A stretch of DNA of 64,000 nt. Origin: Flavobacteriaceae bacterium GF1. Lineage in GTDB: Bacteria > Bacteroidota > Bacteroidia > Flavobacteriales > Flavobacteriaceae. The stretch covers positions 1 through 64,000 of the forward strand of contig WNKP01000018.1 of assembly GCA_009797885.1 (NCBI GenBank), given 5' to 3'. Below the pieces are notes generated by a model. It saw only the letters and a list, made by a program, of their open reading frames with translations. It did no database searches and was not told the origin of the DNA. Both the position numbers and the translations under genes were made by a program. Shown here one piece after another: positions 25,778-33,702 of this stretch; the first letter of the stretch is position 1, and the number at the start of each line of letters is the position of its first letter.

Positions 25778-27247
25778 TTATTTGGATGCTGACAATTTTA
25801 TGGTTTCAAACTGTTCCTCCAACTCTTCTTCGGAAATGATCTCCCAGCCTCCGCCCAGGGCTTTGTAAATGGCGATCAAGGATGTGGCCGAAGTAATTTC
25901 GCTGATGGCCAATTGGTTTTCGGCCAGCAATAGGGTATTGTCCGCATTGAGGTAATCGATAAAACTGTCCAAACCCGCATTAAATCGTTTTTGTGCAATT
26001 TCCGCTGCTTCCGCACTGGCGATGGCAGATTTTTGCAAGGTCTCCCGGCGTTCCAACTCATTGGTGTAATTGGTCATTGCCGTACTGATTTCCTCCAAAG
26101 CCTCCAAAACGGTTTTTTCGTAGCGTTGCAAAGCGGCCAGCGTTAAGGCATCATTTTGGTTTATTTGCTGTTTTACCCTACCTAAGTTAAAGGCAGCCCA
26201 GCTTATGTTGGGAATTATACTCCAGGTAAAGGATTCGTTGTTCCCAAAGTTGGAAAAATCCACTGCGGAAAAGCCAATGGAACCCCCAAACCTAATATTT
26301 GGATAGAGTTCGGTAACGGAAAGATTGTATTGTGCTATTTGTTGTTGCAATTGGGCTTCTGCCAATCTTACGTCAGGACGTCTTCGCAATAGATCGGTAA
26401 CGTTTCCAAGGGTTGCCGAAACCGGTAAATTGGGAAGTGGCTTTTTGTCCACCAGGCTTTCATCCAGATTTCCGGGGACCTCGCCAATCAAAACGCTCAA
26501 GCTGTTCTTTAGCGCCGCTATTCTGGCCTTTAACGGAGGGATGGTCGCACGGGTATTTTCCAACTGGGCCAAGGCACGGGAAACATCCAAACTGTTGCTG
26601 GTACCAGCCTCCTTTAATCTAACCGTTAAATCATAGGTGGCTTGTTGTCCTTTCAGGTTGCGTTGGGCAATATCCAATCGGTATTGTGCCCCTCGGAATT
26701 CCATGTAATTTCTGGCTACCTCTGCAAAGATGCTCACATACACGCCTTGTATATCGGCAAGGGCGGCTTGCTGGTTGGCGTAAGCGCCTTTAATCCGATT
26801 GGAAACCCTACCAAAAACATCGGTTTCCCAAAAGGCATCAAAGCTCCCGCTGTAGGTAGTAAATGTAGGATTGGCCCCAGGAACAAAAATGTTTTCCCCC
26901 AAACGGGTTCGGGTCACATCGCCATTGGCCGTAACAGTGGGCAATCGGTCCAGTTTTGTTCCTTTTAGTGCTGCCCTTGAGGCATAGAGGTTGGCAATGC
27001 CTGCATTGATTTCCAGATTATGCCTTCTGGCCTTTTGGATCAAGGTATCCAAAACGGAATCGTCAAATTCCGACCACCATTCGGTTACCGTTTCACTTTG
27101 TGCCTCGTTAAGGGCAACATGATCAATTACATTTTTTACGTAATCCTGTTCAATTTCAATTGTTGAGTTGACTTCGAAGTCCCTTTTGGTAATTCCACAG
27201 GAAACCAGTATGAGGGAAAGTAGTATTAGTAGTGTTGGGTTTTTCAT
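25778..27247 (-). CDS. RND outer-membrane efflux lipoprotein, OprM/NodT family
   Basis: 489 aa from the ATG at 27247, chosen because it gives a clean lipoprotein signal (MKNPTLLILLSLILVSCG, Cys17). Family motifs are WWSEFDDSVLDTLIQKA, a PTVTANGDVTR segment and RRRPDVRLAEAQLQQ. It would be the trimeric outer-membrane channel for the AcrB-like pump immediately upstream. It has its own predicted AraC-type promoter in the gap after the pump gene, so it may be expressed both with and without it. Confidence 0.92.
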   Translation of the reverse strand: MKNPTLLILLSLILVSCGITKRDFEVNSTIEIEQDYVKNVIDHVALNEAQSETVTEWWSEFDDSVLDTLIQKARRHNLEINAGIANLYASRAALKGTKLDRLPTVTANGDVTRTRLGENIFVPGANPTFTTYSGSFDAFWETDVFGRVSNRIKGAYANQQAALADIQGVYVSIFAEVARNYMEFRGAQYRLDIAQRNLKGQQATYDLTVRLKEAGTSNSLDVSRALAQLENTRATIPPLKARIAALKNSLSVLIGEVPGNLDESLVDKKPLPNLPVSATLGNVTDLLRRRPDVRLAEAQLQQQIAQYNLSVTELYPNIRFGGSIGFSAVDFSNFGNNESFTWSIIPNISWAAFNLGRVKQQINQNDALTLAALQRYEKTVLEALEEISTAMTNYTNELERRETLQKSAIASAEAAEIAQKRFNAGLDSFIDYLNADNTLLLAENQLAISEITSATSLIAIYKALGGGWEIISEEELEEQFETIKLSASK

Positions 27248-27271
27248 GTTTTCTATTTTTTTAATTATTGT

Positions 27272-27336
27272 CAAAGTTCGGTCCGGATGGGTGCTTCCGG
27301 TTAACCAAAAACACCCGTCCTATGACCAAAATCTAA
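27272..27336 (-). promoter_or_regulatory. AraC-type direct-repeat promoter before the outer-membrane efflux gene
   Basis: TTAACCAAAA (27301) and ATGACCAAAATC (27322) give ACC half-sites 21 bp apart. On the minus strand GAACTTTG (27272-27279) lies 21 nt downstream, the same -7-like sequence as at two other sites. The ATG is at 27247. Confidence 0.6.
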
Positions 27337-27340
27337 TATG

Positions 27341-30300
27341 CTATTGTGCCGATTGGATTTGATATTGTGTTGTGTCGATCGTACCCACCTTTTTGGTTTT
27401 GGTGGTCCATTTTCTACCCAGGTAATAAAACACTGGGGTAAGAAATATTCCGAATAGGGTAACACCAAGCATTCCGCTGAACACGGCGATACCCAATGCA
27501 TTTCTCAGTTCAGCTCCGGCTCCGGTAGCGATGGCCAAGGGTACCACCCCTAAAATAAAAGCCATTGCCGTCATTAAAATTGGACGTAAACGTAGTTTGG
27601 AAGCTTCGATGACCGCCGTTCTTAAATCTTTTCCCTGATCTTCCAACTGTTTGGCGAACTCTACAATCAATATGGCGTTCTTACTGGCAAGGCCTACCAG
27701 GACCACTAGCCCGATTTGTACCATGATATTATTGTCCAATCCTGCAAGATCGATCCCTATCATGGCGGATAAGAGCACCATGGGCACGATAAAGATAACG
27801 GCCAGTGGAAGTACCAAACTTTCAAATTGTGCGGCCAACAGCAAGAACACGAAGACCACGGCAAGTAGGAAGGCGATTCCGGCCGTATTTCCGGTCTGTT
27901 TTTGTTGATAGGCCATTTCGGTCCACTCAAAGGAAATCCCTTGTGGCAATATTTCAGCTGCAAGTTCCTCCATTCGATCCAAAGCCTGTCCTGTGCTGAA
28001 ACCAGGAGCGATATCCCCAACCAACGATGCCGATGGATACAGGTTAAATCTTGGAATCCTGTTGGGCCCGGCAATATCTTTTTGAGTGCTTATGGTACCC
28101 AGTGGCACCATATCCCCGTACTGGTTTCTTACCTTAATTCTGGAAATATCGTCTGGGGTCAATCTGTTGGGGGCATCTGCTTGTGCCGTTACCTGATAGG
28201 TCCTGCCCAAGTAATTGAATTCGTTTACAAATGCGGAACCCAGATACACTTCCAGGGATTGGAATACGTCGGCTACGTTAATGCCCAGTTGTTCGGCTTT
28301 TACGCGGTCAATGTCCAAATACAATTGTGGGGTCTGGTTGTTGAAGAAGGTAAACACGCTATTCAAGATAGGGTCCTGATTGGCAGCGGCGGCCAATTGA
28401 TATGTAGCGTTCAACAGTGCTTCTGTACCCAGATTGGCTCTATCCTGAACCATCATTCGGAATCCCCCTGCATTACCAATACCACGGACGGATGGGGGAG
28501 GAATGACCACAACAAAAGCGTCATCCACTGCTGCCATTTTTGCCCGAAGTGTTCCCAATAAGTCCTCATAACCAATTCCTTTTTCCGTTCTTACGTCAAA
28601 ATCCTCAAGGGTGACGAAAATTGCTGCGGCGTTGGACGCGTTGGTAAAGGAAGCCCCATCAAAACCGGTAAAGGATACGGCAGTTTCTACCCCATCAACT
28701 TCCAACAATATGTCAAGGGCATCATTGACCACTTTGTCGGTTCGGGTTAGGGAGGCCCCAGGTGGCAATTGAATGGCGGTGATAAAATATTGCTGGTCCA
28801 TGGCGGGCACAAATCCCGTAGGTACCCTGTTGAACTGAAATCCCGTAAGGGCAATCAGTCCGCCATATACCATCATGACCATGGTGCTGGTCCTGACCAA
28901 TTTTCTAACACTATTACCATACCGCACGGAAAGTCCGTCCATAAAACGGTTAAAACCGTCACCAACAAATTTGAAAGGGCGTAATAGCCATGGTGATTTT
29001 TTCTTGCTGTCGTGTGCTTCATGGCGCATCAACAATGCCGCCATGGCAGGGCTTAGGGTGAGTGACACGAAAACCGAAATGGCGGTGGCCACGGCAATCG
29101 TCAATCCAAATTGTTTGTAGAACTGTCCTGAGATGCCCTCGAGGAATGTTGTCGGGATAAAAACGGCTATCAATACCAATCCAATGGCCACTAAGGCACC
29201 ACCAACTTCATCCATGGTTTTTCGTGCCGCCTCTTTGGGCGAGAGTCCCTTGGCCAGATACCGCTCCATATTCTCTACCACAACAATGGCGTCATCCACT
29301 ACAATCCCAATGGCCAGGACCAACCCAAATAAGGTAAGGTTGTTCAAGGAGAATCCCAATCCCTGCATCACGGCAAAAGTTCCGATCAAGGAAACGGGTA
29401 TGGCCAAAATAGGAATGATAGCGGCCCGCCAGGACTGCAGGAAAAGCAGGATCACCAATATGACAAGTATGACGGCTTCAAAAATGGTACGGTAGACCTC
29501 ATCCACTGATTTTTGTACAAATTCGGTAGGATTATAGGCAATTTTGTATTCCAGATCTTCAGGGAAATTCTTTGAAAGCTCCGCCACTTTTTCCTGAATG
29601 GCAGCAGCGGTTTCAAGGGCATTTCCACCAGGTTGCTGATAAATGGGCATTGCAATGGCAGGGTCTTTTCCCAAATATCCCTTGGTAGCGTAATTCTGTG
29701 CGCCCAATTCCACTCTACCTACGTCCTTTAGTTGAACAATACGACCATTTTCACCAGCTTTGATGATGATGTTTTCAAACTGTTCCTGAGTCACCAATTT
29801 TCCCTGGGTCTGAACGTTGACTTCAAAGGCCGATTGGTTACCTGATGGCAAGGTGTTCAAAGTACCGCTGGCAATCTGTACGTTCTGTGCCCTAAGGGCG
29901 GAGACCACCTCACCTGCGGTCATGTCCAAATTGGCGATTCTATCAGGGTCCAACCAAATACGCATGGCATATTCTGCTGCGCCAAAGATTTGGATATCAC
30001 CCACCCCTTTGATTCGGGCAATCTGATCGATCATCTGCAAGGTGGCATAGTTGCCAATATAGGTCTGGTCATAAGTCTTATTGGGGGAGTACATATTGAC
30101 CACCAATAGAATATCCGGGGACACCTTGTTGGTGGTGATTCCCAACCTACGAACGGATTCCGGTAGTCGAGGTTCCGCTATGGCCACCCGGTTTTGAACC
30201 TGAACCTGGGCACGGTCCAAGTCGGTACCCAATTCAAACGCTACCTGTACGGTGACCACTCCATCCGCGGAAGACTGGGAGGTCATGTAGATCATTCCCT

Positions 30301-30523
30301 CCACGCCGTTGATTTCCTGCTCCAAAGGGGTGGCAACGGTTTCTGAGAGGGTCTGTGCATTTGCCCCAGGATAGGTGGCCACTACCTGAACGGTTGGAGG
30401 TGCTACATCCGGGAACTGTGAAACTGGCAAGGAGACGTATGCCAATCCGCCCACGATCACGATCAGGATGCTGAGCACCGCTGCGAAAATGGGTCTTTTG
30501 ATAAAAATGTGACTGAATTTCAT
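27341..30523 (-). CDS. AcrB/MexB-like (HAE1) RND multidrug efflux permease
   Basis: 1060 aa, full length. HAE1 hallmarks are the N-terminus RPIFAAVLSILIVIVGG, LPVSQFPDVAPPTVQV, the TM4 proton-relay motif GIVVDDAIVVVENMER near residue 405-420 and FPEDL-x-Y in the porter domain, and RLRPILMTAMAFILG in TM11. It is the proton-driven trimeric pump for hydrophobic or amphiphilic drugs. The adaptor gene is 131 bp upstream, separated by structured DNA; the outer-membrane gene is downstream. Confidence 0.95.
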   Translation of the reverse strand: MKFSHIFIKRPIFAAVLSILIVIVGGLAYVSLPVSQFPDVAPPTVQVVATYPGANAQTLSETVATPLEQEINGVEGMIYMTSQSSADGVVTVQVAFELGTDLDRAQVQVQNRVAIAEPRLPESVRRLGITTNKVSPDILLVVNMYSPNKTYDQTYIGNYATLQMIDQIARIKGVGDIQIFGAAEYAMRIWLDPDRIANLDMTAGEVVSALRAQNVQIASGTLNTLPSGNQSAFEVNVQTQGKLVTQEQFENIIIKAGENGRIVQLKDVGRVELGAQNYATKGYLGKDPAIAMPIYQQPGGNALETAAAIQEKVAELSKNFPEDLEYKIAYNPTEFVQKSVDEVYRTIFEAVILVILVILLFLQSWRAAIIPILAIPVSLIGTFAVMQGLGFSLNNLTLFGLVLAIGIVVDDAIVVVENMERYLAKGLSPKEAARKTMDEVGGALVAIGLVLIAVFIPTTFLEGISGQFYKQFGLTIAVATAISVFVSLTLSPAMAALLMRHEAHDSKKKSPWLLRPFKFVGDGFNRFMDGLSVRYGNSVRKLVRTSTMVMMVYGGLIALTGFQFNRVPTGFVPAMDQQYFITAIQLPPGASLTRTDKVVNDALDILLEVDGVETAVSFTGFDGASFTNASNAAAIFVTLEDFDVRTEKGIGYEDLLGTLRAKMAAVDDAFVVVIPPPSVRGIGNAGGFRMMVQDRANLGTEALLNATYQLAAAANQDPILNSVFTFFNNQTPQLYLDIDRVKAEQLGINVADVFQSLEVYLGSAFVNEFNYLGRTYQVTAQADAPNRLTPDDISRIKVRNQYGDMVPLGTISTQKDIAGPNRIPRFNLYPSASLVGDIAPGFSTGQALDRMEELAAEILPQGISFEWTEMAYQQKQTGNTAGIAFLLAVVFVFLLLAAQFESLVLPLAVIFIVPMVLLSAMIGIDLAGLDNNIMVQIGLVVLVGLASKNAILIVEFAKQLEDQGKDLRTAVIEASKLRLRPILMTAMAFILGVVPLAIATGAGAELRNALGIAVFSGMLGVTLFGIFLTPVFYYLGRKWTTKTKKVGTIDTTQYQIQSAQ

Positions 30524-30549
30524 GATTTCTATTTTTTAGTGTTGGATTG

Positions 30550-30567
30550 CCTTTAGCTCCGCTAAGG
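30550..30567 (-). repeat. Short hairpin in adaptor-pump intergenic gap
   Basis: CCTTTAGC-TCC-GCTAAGG, 7 bp of stem with one bulged T, lies 27 bp before the pump ATG. Possibly a processing or translation-control element. Confidence 0.4.
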
Positions 30568-30583
30568 ACAAGTGTATCCCTGT

Positions 30584-30620
30584 CGCCCTCTTTTTCCATT
30601 CTCCTTGAATGGAGAGGGCG
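30584..30620 (-). repeat. Composite hairpin in adaptor-pump intergenic gap
   Basis: Outer arms CGCCCTC/GAGGGCG (7 bp) enclose inner arms CCATTC/GAATGG (6 bp) with a 5-nt loop. It lies 35 bp after the adaptor stop. There is a T-tract inside the stem but none after it on the gene strand, so a full terminator is unlikely. It may stabilise the adaptor mRNA or attenuate the pump. Confidence 0.55.
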
Positions 30621-30654
30621 CTAACGGAATACAATAAAATGCTTGGTTTTCTAG

Positions 30655-31881
30655 TTATTCTGCGGATGCGACAGCAAGTGCTTCCTTTGTCGCTATTGGG
30701 GATTTTTCGATGGGACGGACCGCAACCCCCGGTCTAATTTTTTGGATGTTATTGGTAATGAGTTTGTCTTCAACGGTCAACCCATTTCTAATGATTCGCA
30801 ATCCATTGGTGTGCAATGGGCCCAATTCTATATTTTTGGTGGTGACCGTATTGTCCTCAGCCAAAACATAAACGAAACGTACGGATTGGTTGGTCCCTAT
30901 AATTTCATCGGGAATCATTATGGCTTCGTGTTCCGCACTGCCCAACAATCTTGCTTTTCCGAACATTCCAGGCTCAATAAGGCCATCTTCATTGTCCAAT
31001 GTGGCACGTCCTTCAATGGTTCCGGTACTTCTATCAATTTCATTGTCCACAAAATCCATAACGGCTTCGTGGGAATAGTCGGCTTCATCCTGGAGTTTCA
31101 ATAGTACTGGATTTGCAGTGGAACGTGAGGAACCCCTTTCCCCATTTTGGGCCAGGCGGGAATACTTTAAATAGTCCGATTCACTTCCCCTAAAATAAAA
31201 GTGGATGGGGCTGGTGGCCACAATAGTGGTAAGGAGTGTGGAATTTGATGAACCACCATCTATCAAGTTGCCCTCATTGACCATATCCCGGCTTACCCGA
31301 CCGGAAATAGGCGCCTTTACCCTAGTAAATTCAAGGTTCAATTTGGCATTGTCCACAGCGGCCTGGGCCAATTGCAGTGTTGCTTTTGCCCCGGCCAATG
31401 CCTGTTGCCTATGGTCATATTCCTCTAAGGAAACTGCTCCTGATTGACGTAAGGACCGTACACGGTTAAAGTTGTCCTGGGCCGTCGTGAAATTAGCCAG
31501 AGCCTGACCATAACCGGCCCTTGCCTGATTCAACGCAATTTTAAAGGGGCGTTGGTCTATGGTAAAGAGAACATCGCCTTTTGTAACGTCCTGTCCATCC
31601 TTAAAACTTACGTTTTCAATATAACCGCTCACCCTTGCCCGGACTTCCACCCGGTTGCTGGCTTCGAAACGACCGGTGTACTCGTCCCATTCGGTAATCT
31701 TTTCAAATATGGGATGGGAAACCTCCACTTGTAGTCCTTGTGGCTCGTTTTGCGCCAATTCCCTTTTTTCTGTTTTGTCAAAGGCCGAAAAGACCACTAA
31801 TGCCATTACGGCCAGCATCATGGTAAAAATCACAAAGACCCTTACACTTAAATTGCCGGTTTTTAAATTGATTGTTTTCAT
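30655..31881 (-). CDS. RND periplasmic adaptor (AcrA/MexA family)
   Basis: 408 aa. N-terminal membrane anchor or signal (about residues 13-31: VFVIFTMMLAVMALVVF), no lipobox. The barrel-sandwich half starts ARVSGYIENVSFKDGQDVTKGDVLF (lipoyl-like), a helical hairpin contains the duplicated coiled coil, and VKAPISGRVSRD leads to the second lipoyl half. The C-terminal beta-barrel ends with ALAVASAE. It couples the AcrB-like pump to OprM. First gene of the operon, behind an AraC-type promoter. Confidence 0.93.
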   Translation of the reverse strand: MKTINLKTGNLSVRVFVIFTMMLAVMALVVFSAFDKTEKRELAQNEPQGLQVEVSHPIFEKITEWDEYTGRFEASNRVEVRARVSGYIENVSFKDGQDVTKGDVLFTIDQRPFKIALNQARAGYGQALANFTTAQDNFNRVRSLRQSGAVSLEEYDHRQQALAGAKATLQLAQAAVDNAKLNLEFTRVKAPISGRVSRDMVNEGNLIDGGSSNSTLLTTIVATSPIHFYFRGSESDYLKYSRLAQNGERGSSRSTANPVLLKLQDEADYSHEAVMDFVDNEIDRSTGTIEGRATLDNEDGLIEPGMFGKARLLGSAEHEAIMIPDEIIGTNQSVRFVYVLAEDNTVTTKNIELGPLHTNGLRIIRNGLTVEDKLITNNIQKIRPGVAVRPIEKSPIATKEALAVASAE

Positions 31882-31923
31882 TGTACTGTATTTTATTTTT
31901 TGTGTTGTTTAATTTTTACAGTA

Positions 31924-31988
31924 CAAATGTATTTGGCGAAGGCACCCGTAAGTTAACCAAAATCATAGTGGAAATGACCAAAATGTAA
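31924..31988 (-). promoter_or_regulatory. AraC-type direct-repeat promoter of the HAE1 efflux operon
   Basis: TTAACCAAAATC (31953) and ATGACCAAAATG (31974) are the best-conserved half-site pair, 21 bp apart. On the minus strand TACATTTG (31924-31931) is a perfect TAnnTTTG -7 element 21 nt downstream; the adaptor ATG is at 31881. Confidence 0.7.
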
Positions 31989-32042
31989 GATTGTGGGTTT
32001 CCCATATCCCAATTTGAGGTTTAGCTGGAAAAAAAAGCTGGA

Positions 32043-32795
32043 CTACTTATCCGAATTTCCATAAATCGGTAGGAATAGCGTTGCCGTTTTTGGGATTGTG
32101 ATATTATCGATATGACCAGAAGTACTATTGTCCTTTGCCACAAAATGCAGATGTGTCCTTTTATCGGGATGGGTCAGTTTTCCCTCACGTGCCTTATCCA
32201 CCCAAAAGCCAATTATTTGAATCTCCTCATCTTGAAGTACAAATCGCTGCTTCGCCTTTTTATGTTCTTTCCTATTGTGGGGCGCATTGTCCATCTTGAA
32301 AATAATGTGGTAATCCATGGTGGGTACCTTAGTCTCTATCCTGAAAGGGTGCGCTTTTGAAACATCCAAATCGTTTTCCAAAAGCTTTTTCCGGATATAG
32401 TCCTCCAAAGCATCCAGTCCATTCAGTTCTTCGGCAATAGTACTCTTTTTCCAGTCTTTTTGATTTGCCTTCAATAGGAAAATGGCCTTGGTTTCCTTGG
32501 AATTGGAAACCCAAGGTTTCCCATCGACCACGGTTGAAACCGATACCTCATCATTATATACGGTAATTTCACCCTGTAACCCCTCAACGGGACCGAGGGC
32601 GTAGCAATGTTTTTCGACCGTGATGGTCTCTAGATTTACGATGCCCTCCAATTTGTTTTCATGGAGAAGGGTCTGCCTGTTACCGTAACTGACCACGTTT
32701 TCCTTCACGGAAATACTATTTTGCCCAGCGCATCCCAAGAATATTGAGATGGCGCCGAGCAGTACCTTAGGGTAGTTTAATCTTATTTTGTCCAT
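32043..32795 (-). CDS. Acetolactate-decarboxylase-like lipoprotein
   Basis: 250 aa from the ATG at 32795, which gives a lipoprotein signal (VLLGAISIFLGCAG, Cys22); the frame extends upstream to a GTG at 32843. The body resembles alpha-acetolactate decarboxylase: LGPVEGLQGEITVYND, then IIGFWVDKAREGKL and THLHFVAKDNSTSGHI (about residues 212-227). The two His of HLH plus the later His match the family's zinc ligands. Known family members are cytoplasmic enzymes of acetoin synthesis; a lipid-anchored version implies another substrate in the periplasm. Last gene of the TonB-receptor string. Confidence 0.7.
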   Translation of the reverse strand: MDKIRLNYPKVLLGAISIFLGCAGQNSISVKENVVSYGNRQTLLHENKLEGIVNLETITVEKHCYALGPVEGLQGEITVYNDEVSVSTVVDGKPWVSNSKETKAIFLLKANQKDWKKSTIAEELNGLDALEDYIRKKLLENDLDVSKAHPFRIETKVPTMDYHIIFKMDNAPHNRKEHKKAKQRFVLQDEEIQIIGFWVDKAREGKLTHPDKRTHLHFVAKDNSTSGHIDNITIPKTATLFLPIYGNSDK

Positions 32796-32852
32796 TCTAT
32801 GAACGCTTATGGGTTTTGTTGAAATCATCTTTTTGCGGTCCACATCCTTTTC

Positions 32853-33698
32853 TTATTGCGTATCGTTCGTGACGGTGGTCTCCCCATTTTTGGCGGCTTC
32901 AAAAATGGGGTCCGCCATGCTCGCATACATGGTCTGCATAAATTGTAGGACTTTGGGCTTGGTCTTGGCGACACTTCCACCGCTTATTGGGGGTGCGGGA
33001 TCGTATTCCATATCCAGCATTACCGCTTGGGCATAATCCACCCCGGTAAGTTCGGTGAGAATGGCCAATGACATATCCATTCCCGCAGTGACACCGGCGG
33101 AGGTCCAGTACTTGCCATCCCGGGTATACCGTTCCCCGGTGAACGAGGCCCCATTTTCTGCCAAGATTTCTTCTGCCCTAAACCAGTTTCCCGTGGCCCT
33201 CCTTCCCTCTAGGAGTCCTGTCCTGCCAAGAATCCAGCCCCCTGTGCAAACACTGGTGGTATATTGCGTAGTTTTATCAATATCGCGGATCCATCGCAGC
33301 AGTTCTTCATTATAGGCATTTTCAATGGTTTCCTTAAAACCTCCCGGAACCACAAGGATGTCCAAACTGTCCACTTTTTCAATGGTCGTATCGGGAATAA
33401 ATTCCAGCCCCATAACCGTGGTTACATTACCGGGTTGCATGGCAATAGTGACCACTTCAACACCCATAATGTTTTTAAAGACATAGCGTGGTCCCAATGC
33501 ATCTAATTCATTTACACCATCGTACACCAAAATACCGATTTTTTGTATGTCGTGTTCTTTGATAACCACCGTTTCCATTAATTCCTCATGGGTCATGTTT
33601 TCCGTGGGCTCGATATTGTCTTCCACGGTTTTGACTTTCTTTTCCTGACAGGCACTTAGTGTAATAAATGCCGTAAGTAATAGTGTTGTTCTTTTCAT
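32853..33698 (-). CDS. DJ-1/PfpI family lipoprotein
   Basis: 281 aa. A lipoprotein signal (MKRTTLLLTAFITLSACQ, Cys17) precedes a DJ-1/PfpI domain. The domain shows VYDGVNELDALGP (Glu64), VVPGG (117-120) and the nucleophile elbow TSVCTGGWILG with Cys151, then YTRDGKYWTSAGVTAGMDMSL, all typical of the isonitrile hydratase/AraC-sensor branch. Anchoring outside the cytoplasm is unusual for this family. It starts 4 bp after the TonB receptor stop, so the two are cotranscribed. Confidence 0.88.
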   Translation of the reverse strand: MKRTTLLLTAFITLSACQEKKVKTVEDNIEPTENMTHEELMETVVIKEHDIQKIGILVYDGVNELDALGPRYVFKNIMGVEVVTIAMQPGNVTTVMGLEFIPDTTIEKVDSLDILVVPGGFKETIENAYNEELLRWIRDIDKTTQYTTSVCTGGWILGRTGLLEGRRATGNWFRAEEILAENGASFTGERYTRDGKYWTSAGVTAGMDMSLAILTELTGVDYAQAVMLDMEYDPAPPISGGSVAKTKPKVLQFMQTMYASMADPIFEAAKNGETTVTNDTQ

Positions 33699-33702
33699 TT
33701 GT

